DNA of 64,000 bases from Roseibium sp. MMSF_3412 (GTDB lineage Bacteria; Pseudomonadota; Alphaproteobacteria; Rhizobiales; Stappiaceae): positions 186,001 to 250,000 of the forward strand of contig NZ_JASHJI010000006.1 in assembly GCF_030733265.1 (NCBI RefSeq), given 5' to 3'. A model generated the notes under the pieces. That model was not told the origin of the DNA, did no database searches, and saw only the letters and a list, made by a program, of their open reading frames with translations. This document shows, in pieces, positions 21,649-29,377 of this stretch. Position numbers and translations under genes: made by a program. Position 1 is the stretch's first letter; each line of letters starts with the position of its first letter.

Positions 21649-21664
21649 TCAAACGATCGTTTGA
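21649..21664. promoter_or_regulatory. Perfect 16-bp palindrome TCAAACGATCGTTTGA
   Basis: This fully symmetrical sequence lies in the gene-free region upstream of dctP. The form resembles operators of dimeric repressors such as TetR or GntR proteins. No T-run follows on either strand, so it is not a terminator. Confidence 0.4.
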
Positions 21665-21695
21665 GACGGCCACCGGCCTCTCCGATGACCATCTC

Positions 21696-21709
21696 AAAGA
21701 TCGATCTTT
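21696..21709. promoter_or_regulatory. Perfect 14-bp palindrome AAAGATCGATCTTT
   Basis: This is a second palindrome with a central GATC core, its centre 46 bp from that of the 21649-21664 palindrome. It lies 34 bp beyond the 3' end of the UPF0261 gene. The pair may be two operators or part of a regulatory loop for dctP; position is the only evidence. Confidence 0.35.
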
Positions 21710-21743
21710 CGGGACAAGACACCAGTCAGGACATGCGCCAGTG

Positions 21744-22988
21744 TCAGCTTGCGTTCGCGCCCCGGTCGACGACATCGTTTTCCAGCCACTTGTCGAAAAT
21801 TTCGAGTGCTGTTTCGTTGAATGCGTCATCGTTGATGTGTGCATCGATCTCGACAACCCGAACCCGCTCCGGCAAGACGGTACGCGCTTCCTCGATGAAG
21901 GCTCCCAGCCCCTCAGGATCGTGGGCTTCCTGGCCGGGACGGTCCCATTCCTCGATACCGCCAAGTGGCAGAATAAACTGCGTTTCTCCGCTGGCATTGC
22001 CGAGCCGCTCAGCCAATTCATGAACCCAGCGGCGGCGCTCATCGGCATTGAAGACAGAACTCTTGATCAGCCGGTTGTGTTCGTGAAAAGGCCGATCCGA
22101 ATAGTCCGGCGGGATCTCCTGCCAGCCGGCAAAGTCGACAAGATCGAGCGCGCCGGGCGCAACGATCTGGGGCGTGCCGCTCCGCCCCGCATTTGTCAGC
22201 CGGTCCGAGCCGCTGCTGACAAGCGACCCGGCCAGGAGATTGCCGAATTCCTGCAGGCAAAAATCCATCACGCAGCAGAAAGCACCTTCCTTCGCAAGCT
22301 TTTCGAACGCCATGCCACCCATGCCGGTTGAGTGAAACACCGCGACCTCAAAGCCTCTCTGCTCGAGCGCAGGTTTCAGCGTCTTCATGTATTTCAAACA
22401 GCTTGAGCCGAGTGAGGTCATGCCGACAAGCGGCCTGGAATTGTCCGGTGGCTGCGCTGCCTTCGCGGCTCCAAGAACAGCCCCTGCTGCCTGGGCGAGC
22501 GACGACTTGCAGATCGAGTTCAGACCGTAAAGCCCACCGGCCCAGAGGATCATCTGAATGTCGGGCGCGAGCCGATCCGGCGGGATCAGCGGCGAAAAGC
22601 TGACGGTTGAGACAATGAACTTTGGCACGCCCAGCGGCAGTGCCTGCGCGCAATCCAGGGCAAGGTCGGTTCCCATTGTTCCGCCGAGTGCGATCATGCC
22701 GTCGATCCGGCCCTCCCGCCAGGCCTGCGCAACAAGATCGGCAGCACCCTGAGACATGACGCGGAACGCCTTGTTCTCGTCACCCTGCGCAATCACCTGT
22801 TCGATCGTCATGCCACCGGCACGCGCGACGTCGTGCTTGGAAATATCCGTCGGTTTTTCAGGATCTCCCAGAACACTCACATCCATCGTGAGAACCCTGC
22901 CGCCCTGCTCCTCGATACAGGATTGAATGAACTCAAGCTCCGCATTCTTGGTATCGTAGGTGCCGATCGACAGGATGGTTTTGGTCAT
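21744..22988 (-). CDS. Tm-1-like ATP-binding domain protein (UPF0261)
   Basis: This protein of 414 aa belongs to UPF0261, the family of the ATP-binding N-terminal domain of the tomato Tm-1 resistance protein. Visible family segments are LSIGTYDTKNAELEF at the start, ALGGTMGTDLALDCAQALPLG, and VFHSTGMGGMAFEKLAKEG. GGAGGTGTCAGC precedes the ATG at 22988. The bacterial role is unknown. Many relatives sit beside a TIM-barrel (PEP-hydrolase-like) partner, which is absent here. It is the last gene of the tctCBA-aldehyde dehydrogenase operon, so it probably works in catabolism of the same imported acid. Confidence 0.85.
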   Translation of the reverse strand: MTKTILSIGTYDTKNAELEFIQSCIEEQGGRVLTMDVSVLGDPEKPTDISKHDVARAGGMTIEQVIAQGDENKAFRVMSQGAADLVAQAWREGRIDGMIALGGTMGTDLALDCAQALPLGVPKFIVSTVSFSPLIPPDRLAPDIQMILWAGGLYGLNSICKSSLAQAAGAVLGAAKAAQPPDNSRPLVGMTSLGSSCLKYMKTLKPALEQRGFEVAVFHSTGMGGMAFEKLAKEGAFCCVMDFCLQEFGNLLAGSLVSSGSDRLTNAGRSGTPQIVAPGALDLVDFAGWQEIPPDYSDRPFHEHNRLIKSSVFNADERRRWVHELAERLGNASGETQFILPLGGIEEWDRPGQEAHDPEGLGAFIEEARTVLPERVRVVEIDAHINDDAFNETALEIFDKWLENDVVDRGANAS

Positions 22989-23077
22989 GCTGACACCTCC
23001 ATTTGGGGACATGATGTGTGGGGAAGAAGATGCAGGCCGCTGCTGCGGTAAGCTTCCAGCCATGGTCTCAACATCCC

Positions 23078-24565
23078 TCACAGCTGGATCCAGGCCGTCT
23101 TGAGGTCGTGATACTTGTCGAGCGCGTGCAGCGACTTGTCGTGACCATTGCCGGATTGCTTGACGCCACCGAGCGGCACGGTCAGGTCCGCGCCGCCATA
23201 GGTGTTGACATGGACGACGCCGGCGCGAATGGCCGAGATCATGCGGTGGGCGCGGCCAAGGTTCTGCGTCCATAAGCCGGCAGCCAGACCGAACTCTGTC
23301 CCGTTGGCGAGCCGGATGGCGTCCTCTTCATCCCTGAAAGGTGTGACTGCGAGAACCGGGCCGAAGACTTCTTTCGTGGCAAGCGTATCTGTCGGCCTGA
23401 CGCTGGTCATCACGGTCGGCTGCATGTAATAGCCGCCGGTTTCCTGCAGGATCCTGGCCCCGCCCGTGCGCCGGTCAGCGCCCTCTTCTTCCGCCGTTGC
23501 GACAAACCGAAGATCCGCTTCCAGCTGCGGCAGGCTGTGTACGGCCCCAATCTGTGACGACAGATCGAGCGGATCGCCGACACGGAAAGCCTCGGCATGT
23601 TTGCAAATCTCGCTCACAAAGTCGTCGTGAATGTCTTCCTGCACAAGCAGCCTGGAACCGGCGACACACACCTGACCTGAATTGCGGAAGATCCCGGCGG
23701 CGGACACTTTTGCCGCCTCTGCAAGGTCCGGCGCGTCATTGAAGACGATGTTCGGGGATTTTCCTCCCAGTTCCAGATAGCAACGTTTCAGGTTGGACTG
23801 TGCCGAGTAGGTCAAAAGGCGGCGTCCCGTTGCCCCGGACCCGGTAAACGCCAGCACATCGACCTCCATCGACAGTGCGAGTGCTTCGCCTGCCGCAACA
23901 CCAGTGCCGGTTACCACATTAAAGATACCCTCAGGAACACCCGCTTCGAGCGCCAGTTCCGCAATCCTGAGCAACGAGAGCGACGCGGTTTCGGCCGGTT
24001 TCAGCACCACTGCGTTTCCGGCTGCAAGCGCCGGGGCGATTTTCCAGGCCCCGATCATCAGCGGGAAATTCCAGGGAACGATGGCCCCGACCACGCCCAC
24101 CGGCGCGCGATGCACAAGTCCGAGAACGTTACTCCCAGTCGGCGCAATCTCGCCATAGACCTTGTCGACGAGTTCGGCGTAGTAGCGGAACGTTGCGGCC
24201 GCGGACAGCGCCTCGGCCTTGTAGGCCATGTTGATCTCCGTGCCGTTGTCCCGGACACCGAGCACGGTCAGTGCGAGCGCGTCCCTCTCGATCAGACCGG
24301 CAAGCTTATGAAGGACTTTCTTGCGGTGCACCGGCGCCGTCTTCGACCAGCGCCCGTCCTCGAAAGCGGCCCGGGCGGAGCTGATGGCGCGCTCCATGTC
24401 GGCAGCCGAACCTGCGGCAATGCTACATAGGCGCCTGCCGTCAATCGGCGAAACGACATCCAGCGTCTCACCGGTCTGAGCGGCTTCCGTGCGGCCGTCA
24501 ATCACGTGACCCTGATCGGGGATAGCCGCACTCCGCAGGGTGTCGATGGCGCTCTGATCCAGCAT
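23078..24565 (-). CDS. NAD(P)-dependent aldehyde dehydrogenase
   Basis: This enzyme of 495 aa belongs to the ALDH superfamily, nearest in style to PuuC/betaine-aldehyde dehydrogenase types. The cofactor region PWNFPLMIGAWKIAPALAAGN is near residues 155-175, the general base lies in ELGGKSPN, and the nucleophile is Cys300 in NSGQVCVAG. It oxidises an aldehyde to an acid. It lies 5 bp after tctA and 89 bp before the UPF0261 gene in one operon. The divergent class III aminotransferase 4.8 kb away could produce its aldehyde from an amine, but that link is inferred. Confidence 0.92.
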   Translation of the reverse strand: MLDQSAIDTLRSAAIPDQGHVIDGRTEAAQTGETLDVVSPIDGRRLCSIAAGSAADMERAISSARAAFEDGRWSKTAPVHRKKVLHKLAGLIERDALALTVLGVRDNGTEINMAYKAEALSAAATFRYYAELVDKVYGEIAPTGSNVLGLVHRAPVGVVGAIVPWNFPLMIGAWKIAPALAAGNAVVLKPAETASLSLLRIAELALEAGVPEGIFNVVTGTGVAAGEALALSMEVDVLAFTGSGATGRRLLTYSAQSNLKRCYLELGGKSPNIVFNDAPDLAEAAKVSAAGIFRNSGQVCVAGSRLLVQEDIHDDFVSEICKHAEAFRVGDPLDLSSQIGAVHSLPQLEADLRFVATAEEEGADRRTGGARILQETGGYYMQPTVMTSVRPTDTLATKEVFGPVLAVTPFRDEEDAIRLANGTEFGLAAGLWTQNLGRAHRMISAIRAGVVHVNTYGGADLTVPLGGVKQSGNGHDKSLHALDKYHDLKTAWIQL

Positions 24566-24570
24566 TGAAC

Positions 24571-26100
24571 CTATCCTTGCTGCGTGGATGCTTCTGAATT
24601 CTTTGACGTTTCCTGTTCGCGCCGCGACTTGTGTTCCCTGATCACTGTCCTGACGTGCAGGATCAGGATGAGCAGGATCACCGCAAACAGGATGGCGGCG
24701 ATCGGCCGGTCGACGAAATCGAGCGGAGACTTAACGCGTGCCATGGCGCTGCGCAGTTTCACCTCCATGATGCTGCCGAGCACCATGCCGAGGATGATCG
24801 GCACGATCGGCAGATTGAGCCGTTTCAGGATGAGGCCGAAGATGCCGAAGGCAGAGGCTACCGCGCAGTCGGTGATGGAGTTGCGAAGCGAATACACACC
24901 GACAAAGGACAGCGTCAGGATCATCACGCCCAGGAAACGGGTCGGGATCTGGATGATCTTCAGGAGCAGGTTCGTCGATGACAGCAGGAATGCCAGCACG
25001 ATCACGTTGAGGAGGATCAGGGCGATGTAGATCGCGATCACGAAGTCGAGTTGTCCCTGAAACAGCTGGGGTCCCGGAATGACATTGTGGACGTAGAAGA
25101 CCGACAGCATCATCGCGGTCAGGGCTTCGCCCGGAATACCAAGCGCCAGCAGCGGAATCATGGCCGCGCCCGGCACGGCATTGTTGGCAGCCTCGGAGGC
25201 AACCAGCCCTTCGGGCGACCCGTTGCCGAAATCATCCGGTTTCTTCGATGTCTTCTGCGCGTAGGTATAGGACAGGAACTGTGCCGTGAATTCGCCGACG
25301 CCGGGGATCATGCCCATGAGCACCCCAAGACTGGACGAGACGGACGCGATCCGCTTGAAACGGAGCAGTTCGCTGAGCCCGGAAAAGAGGTTGCCATCGA
25401 CATGGGCCTTGCCGGGCTTGTGATCCTTGTCGACCAGGAGCAGCAGCGCCTGGGAAATCGCAAACAGACCAAGCACGACGACGATCAGGTTGATGCCGGA
25501 GGTCAGCCAGGTCATGTCGAAGGTGAAGCGCTTGGTGTATTTCACCGGCTCCAGCCCGATGGTGCTCAGGAAAATGCCGAAGGAGGCGAGCATCCCGGCG
25601 GCAAAGACCTGACCGCGATGGGCCAGCACCACAAGGATGATCCCGAGAAGGGCTGCCAGGAAAATCTCGCGGCTGCCGAAATGCGGCGCGATCATCGCCA
25701 GAAGCGGCGACAGCAGGATCAGGCAGACAACCGAAAAGATTCCGCCGAAGAAGGAAGCGGAATAGGCGAGCGAGAGCGCGCGGTGCCCTTCCCCGCGCTT
25801 GGTCATCGGGTAACCGTCATAGGTCGTCAACGCATTGACGGCGGTGCCGGGCGTGTTGATCAGGATCGCCGGAATGGCCCCGCCATACATGGACGATCCG
25901 TAGACGCCGAGCATCAGCGTCAGTCCGACGATCGGCTCAAAGGCGAAAGTCGCCGGCAGAAGAATGGCGATGGCAACCGCCGCACCGACGCCGGGAAGCG
26001 CACCGATGATGACCCCTCCGATCGAACCCAGAAGCAGGGCGACCAGAACCTGCCACTGAGACAGGATGGCGAGGCTTGAAAGGAACGTTTCCATCGTCAC
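24571..26100 (-). CDS. Tripartite tricarboxylate transporter permease (TctA)
   Basis: This large membrane subunit of 509 aa, with about 12 helices, belongs to a TTT-family solute importer. GALPGVGAAVAIAILLPATF near residues 32-51 and the related GMIPGVGEFTAQFLSYTYAQ in the second half are the paired glycine-rich family motifs. PGAAMIPLLALGIPGEALTA is also characteristic. It lies 1 bp downstream of tctB. The aldehyde dehydrogenase that follows suggests its substrate is a carboxylate catabolised through an aldehyde. Confidence 0.94.
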   Translation of the reverse strand: MTMETFLSSLAILSQWQVLVALLLGSIGGVIIGALPGVGAAVAIAILLPATFAFEPIVGLTLMLGVYGSSMYGGAIPAILINTPGTAVNALTTYDGYPMTKRGEGHRALSLAYSASFFGGIFSVVCLILLSPLLAMIAPHFGSREIFLAALLGIILVVLAHRGQVFAAGMLASFGIFLSTIGLEPVKYTKRFTFDMTWLTSGINLIVVVLGLFAISQALLLLVDKDHKPGKAHVDGNLFSGLSELLRFKRIASVSSSLGVLMGMIPGVGEFTAQFLSYTYAQKTSKKPDDFGNGSPEGLVASEAANNAVPGAAMIPLLALGIPGEALTAMMLSVFYVHNVIPGPQLFQGQLDFVIAIYIALILLNVIVLAFLLSSTNLLLKIIQIPTRFLGVMILTLSFVGVYSLRNSITDCAVASAFGIFGLILKRLNLPIVPIILGMVLGSIMEVKLRSAMARVKSPLDFVDRPIAAILFAVILLILILHVRTVIREHKSRREQETSKNSEASTQQG

Positions 26101-26101
26101 C

Positions 26102-26641
26102 TCACAGGTAGGTCAGCGCGAAGGCTTTGAGTGGATCGGGAAAAGCCTCGTAGAGCTGTCCGGCGGGAATCTTGACCTGCAGAAACGCCCGGAAAATCAC
26201 GGCGACGCAGATGGCAAACACGCTTGACGCCAGCAGAAAGCGGGGCGTTGCCAGTCCGACCCGCACGGTCAGAAAGCAGGTGAACAGGACCGTCGACGGC
26301 AGATAGCCGAGCAAGGGCACGATCGCGACATACAGAAGAAAATAGAGAACGAACTCCAGCGACCGCAGCCAGAAGACGACCTCCATCCATCGCCCCAGGA
26401 TGCGCGGCGAACACAACGAGCCGACAAAGTGGAGCAGCGCAAAGAAGGTCATGAAAATCAGTGATACGGCCGGCCAGAAACGCGGCTGCGCGAACCACTT
26501 CGTGCGCTTGACCCAGGACGTCTCGCCATAGACCTGCGACAGCAGAAAGATGGAAAACGCCAGAAACAGGAGTGCAAAGACAATGTCCCCGGGACGCCTG
26601 TGCCGCCGGAACAGTTCCTGAAGTGTCTTGATATGCGCCAT
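26102..26641 (-). CDS. Tripartite tricarboxylate transporter small permease (TctB)
   Basis: This protein of 179 aa has four hydrophobic segments, as expected of the small TTT membrane subunit. The first helix is at about residues 20-37 (GDIVFALLFLAFSIFLLS), followed by WAQPRFWP-type family residues (KWFAQPRFWPAVSLIF). I chose the ATG at 26641; upstream in-frame codons extend into a GC-rich spacer without helix character. TctB is poorly conserved between genomes, so the call depends partly on its place between tctC and tctA. Confidence 0.85.
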   Translation of the reverse strand: MAHIKTLQELFRRHRRPGDIVFALLFLAFSIFLLSQVYGETSWVKRTKWFAQPRFWPAVSLIFMTFFALLHFVGSLCSPRILGRWMEVVFWLRSLEFVLYFLLYVAIVPLLGYLPSTVLFTCFLTVRVGLATPRFLLASSVFAICVAVIFRAFLQVKIPAGQLYEAFPDPLKAFALTYL

Positions 26642-26708
26642 CGACCCCAACCCTTGCCTTGCAATTGCCGGGCGGCGGCAACATGCGCCGCCCGGACGGA
26701 GGAGTGGC

Positions 26709-27644
26709 TTATTCGCCGAGCAGTTCGGCGATCTTGCCGTTGACCTCTTTGTCGGAGGCAATCTGGGCGTTGGACGCGTCCGCGTCCTGCCAGTAGATCA
26801 GCACGCCGGTCTCACCGATCAGCTTCTGGGCTTCCGGCTTCTCAAGCGCTGCCTTGGCCGCAGTTTCGATTTTTGCACGTGCGTCGGCCGGTACGTCCTT
26901 GTGCACGAACAGACCGTTCCAGAGCGCGACATCAAGATCCGGGTTGAGTTCGGAGACCCTTGGCACATCCGGAATGATCGAGATCCTTTCCGTGCCGATG
27001 CTTGCCAGGATCTTCAGATCATCCTTGCACGGCAGGACCTGCTGCAAGGTGGTGTTGATCACGTCGACATCGCCGGAAGCCAGCGTGTTGCAGTTCAGCT
27101 CATCGAAGGCCGCGTCGCTGCCGAAGTCAAAGTCCGAGGAAGCGGCAAGCGCCAGGGTAATGCGCGAAGGCGGCAGGACCGAACCGAAATGACCCAGAGC
27201 GACATCGTTTTCCTTGGCGTAGGCGACCAGCTCTTCCCAGGTGGAATAAGGCGCGTCGCTGCCTGCAGCAATGACGAAGGGGTAGGTCATGAAAATGCCG
27301 ACCGGCTCAAACGGGTTGGGCGTCAGTTCCGGAATTCCGATCAGCTCACCGGCAATCGGAACGGCAGGAACAAAGGAGCCGATGGTGTAGCCATCTGCCG
27401 GTGCCGTCGCGACCTCGACTGCGCCCGGGAACGGGCCACCGCCGCCGCCCGGCTTGTTCACGACCGCTGCCGGAACGCCGTACATTTCCTGAAACTCGTC
27501 TGCGATCAGCCGGGTCAGGACGTCCTCCAGATCACCTGGAGGCCACGGAACAATGAAAGAAACGGGCTTTTCCGGATAGTCGGCCAAAGCAACGGTGACG
27601 CTCATCAGGCTTGCCGCAGTCAGGGCAATTGCATGCTTTCTCAT
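26709..27644 (-). CDS. Tripartite tricarboxylate transporter substrate-binding protein (TctC)
   Basis: This periplasmic receptor of 311 aa of the Bug/TctC type has a signal peptide of about 20 residues (ALTAASLMSVTVALA). YPEKPVSFIVPWPPGDLEDV carries the family's first ligand-contact region, and VNKPGGGGGPFPGAVEVA the second. GAGGGACCAGCAA precedes the ATG at 27644. It is the first gene of the minus-strand operon and divergent from the IclR regulator. The ligand is unknown. Confidence 0.93.
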   Translation of the reverse strand: MRKHAIALTAASLMSVTVALADYPEKPVSFIVPWPPGDLEDVLTRLIADEFQEMYGVPAAVVNKPGGGGGPFPGAVEVATAPADGYTIGSFVPAVPIAGELIGIPELTPNPFEPVGIFMTYPFVIAAGSDAPYSTWEELVAYAKENDVALGHFGSVLPPSRITLALAASSDFDFGSDAAFDELNCNTLASGDVDVINTTLQQVLPCKDDLKILASIGTERISIIPDVPRVSELNPDLDVALWNGLFVHKDVPADARAKIETAAKAALEKPEAQKLIGETGVLIYWQDADASNAQIASDKEVNGKIAELLGE

Positions 27645-27720
27645 TTGCTGGTCCCTCATCTGGTTTTTTCCGCCGGTCTTGCCGACCGGTCTCGATGATT
27701 TTTTATTTGCTTTGTTAAAA

Positions 27721-27749
27721 GTTGTCATATTAAATAAATATATGTCAAC
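27721..27749. promoter_or_regulatory. Imperfect inverted repeat upstream of tctC
   Basis: GTTGTCATAT and ATATGTCAAC are separated by 9 AT-rich bases; 9 of 10 arm positions pair. The site is 77 bp upstream of the tctC start in the divergent tctC/IclR region. It may be an operator overlapping the tctC promoter. Confidence 0.4.
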
Positions 27750-27791
27750 CTCTAATCACACGGCAACAGGGATATTCTCGCTCCGACCATT

Positions 27792-27808
27792 GGTTCAAAT
27801 AATGAACC
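27792..27808. promoter_or_regulatory. Inverted repeat GGTTCA-N5-TGAACC, candidate IclR operator
   Basis: A perfect 6-bp inverted repeat with a 5-bp spacer lies 50 bp upstream of the IclR start and 147 bp upstream of tctC. IclR-family regulators often bind about 15-17-bp imperfect palindromes in such divergent regions, so autoregulation and control of tctCBA are plausible. Confidence 0.5.
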
Positions 27809-27858
27809 TCTGGTCGCAAAATAATTATTGTTTCATTTGTAACTATCTGTCAAGATAA

Positions 27859-28713
27859 ATGCATCACCTCACCGTCGGCGACGCTGAAATGCTTGCCAAA
27901 CAGGACAGGAAGCAGGCCGGAAAACCGATGGGCACCATCACCAAAGCACTCAACCTTCTGAACCACTTCTGCCCGGGCCGGGCGGAGATCGGGCTGACCG
28001 AGTTCAGGACCCTGAGCGGACAGGACAAGGCAACCGTCCACCGGCATCTGATCGAGCTGGCGGCCAACGGTTTCCTGGAGCAGAACCCGGTCACGCGCGG
28101 CTACAGGCTGGGCCCGGCAATCCTCCGGCTGGCTGCCGTGCGCGAACGGCTTTTCCCCGCACGGACCATCGTCGCTCCCATCGTGGAAAGACTGGCATCG
28201 GAGCTCGGTGAACTGGTGCATGTCTCACTGAGAGAAGGGCTGCATCTCTCACCGCTCATCCACCACGATGCCCTGATCCACGGCACAAGGGTTTATTTCG
28301 ACGAGGCAGAGCTGCTCCCGCTTCACGCAACCGCGTCCGGTCATGCCATGCTGGCCTTCGGCCCGGAGCACCTGCTGCCCGACGTGCTGAAAGATGATCT
28401 GCCGGCAAACACCGCTTACACGATCACAGACCCTGCGCGGCTCAGCGAGATTGTTGATGACGTGCGCGGTCGCGGCATCGCGTTTGTCGACCAGGGCTTT
28501 GAGACGGACGTGTCCTCCTTCGCGGCACCGCTGTTTGGAGATCAGCAGGAGGCAATTGGAACGATCGCGGTCGCGGTGCCGACCCTCCGGATGACGGACG
28601 ACATGAAACGCAGGATAAGGGACGCATTGCCCGAAACCGCAGCGGAGGTGACCGACAAGCTCGGCGGATTGGTTCCGGCGCACTTGAAGAGGATCTGGAC
28701 CGATGCTGCCTGA
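27859..28713 (+). CDS. IclR-family transcriptional regulator
   Basis: This protein of 284 aa has an N-terminal winged helix (TEFRTLSGQDKATVHRHLIELAANGF, residues about 53-78) and a C-terminal IclR effector domain with HATASGHAMLAF and DPARLSEIVDDVRGRGIAFVDQGFE. It is divergent from tctCBA-ALDH-UPF0261 and begins a plus-strand run with the HAD and aminotransferase genes; its 3' end overlaps the HAD gene by 11 bp. It probably controls both arms. A start at the internal Met at residue 24 is possible, as the start at 27859 has only a weak ribosome site. Confidence 0.9.
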   Translation: MHHLTVGDAEMLAKQDRKQAGKPMGTITKALNLLNHFCPGRAEIGLTEFRTLSGQDKATVHRHLIELAANGFLEQNPVTRGYRLGPAILRLAAVRERLFPARTIVAPIVERLASELGELVHVSLREGLHLSPLIHHDALIHGTRVYFDEAELLPLHATASGHAMLAFGPEHLLPDVLKDDLPANTAYTITDPARLSEIVDDVRGRGIAFVDQGFETDVSSFAAPLFGDQQEAIGTIAVAVPTLRMTDDMKRRIRDALPETAAEVTDKLGGLVPAHLKRIWTDAA

Positions 28714-29365
28714 AGCCGAAGCCCTCGTTCTCGATTTCGGCGGCGTTGTGACGCGGACGCTGTTCGAGACCCATGATCTGACCGAAAAGGCACTTGGGTT
28801 GCCGGGCGGAACGCTCACCTGGAAAGGGCCTTTCGATCCCCAGACCGATCCGCTCTGGCAATCGATGCAGGCGGACGACATTTCCGAGCGTGACTACTGG
28901 AGCAAACGTACCGAAGACGTGGCAAGGCTGACGGGACGGCCCTGGACCGAAATGTCGGATTTCGTCAAGGCGGCCCGAGGAGCAGAGCCGGAGGCCGTCA
29001 TGCGCCCGGAAGCTCTGGCGGCAATAGACTGTGCCCGGAAAGCCGGCAAGAAACTCGCTATCCTGTCCAATGAACTTGACCTGTTCTATGGCGCGGACTT
29101 CCGAGAAAAACTGCCCTTTCTGAAAGACTTCGACGTGATCGTGGATGCCACCTACACCAAGATCCTGAAGCCCGATCCGCGCGCTTACGCGCTCTGCCTG
29201 AAGGAACTGGACCTGCCTGCACCCGCCTGTGTCTTCGTCGACGATCAGTTGCGCAACATCGCCGGAGCCGATGCCGCCGGTATGCAGACCGTGCATTTCG
29301 ACGTGCTTGATCCCGCCGCCTCTTTCGCAGACGCCCTGCGCCTGCTCGCCCTGTCATCCAGCTAA
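28703..29365 (+). CDS. HAD-superfamily hydrolase
   Basis: This haloacid dehalogenase-like phosphatase or dehalogenase of 220 aa has the motifs in order: VLDFGGVVT (motif I; the second Asp is replaced by Gly, as in several HAD subgroup IA proteins), AILSNE (II), KILKPDP (III) and CVFVDDQLRN (IV). The cap region lies between motifs I and II. It overlaps the IclR gene and precedes the aminotransferase by 12 bp, so it is co-transcribed. The substrate cannot be told from sequence. The change in motif I argues against an ordinary phosphatase mechanism with a second-Asp general acid. Confidence 0.85.
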   Translation: MLPEAEALVLDFGGVVTRTLFETHDLTEKALGLPGGTLTWKGPFDPQTDPLWQSMQADDISERDYWSKRTEDVARLTGRPWTEMSDFVKAARGAEPEAVMRPEALAAIDCARKAGKKLAILSNELDLFYGADFREKLPFLKDFDVIVDATYTKILKPDPRAYALCLKELDLPAPACVFVDDQLRNIAGADAAGMQTVHFDVLDPAASFADALRLLALSSS

Positions 29366-29377
29366 AGGAGTTCCGCA

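Larger units (their letters stand above)
21322..21743. other. Gene-free region upstream of the TRAP operon
   Basis: This 422-bp stretch has no convincing coding sequence. It lies between the end of the UPF0261 gene and the start of dctP, both on the minus strand, so it should contain the TRAP promoter. Three clear symmetrical sequences lie in its right half (21595-21612, 21649-21664, 21696-21709). No T-rich terminator was obvious for the upstream operon. Confidence 0.7.

Noticed and set aside
25051..26079. A 342-codon plus-strand frame antisense to tctA
   Set aside because: It is extremely rich in Gln, Asp, Arg and His, the typical reverse image of a membrane protein gene.
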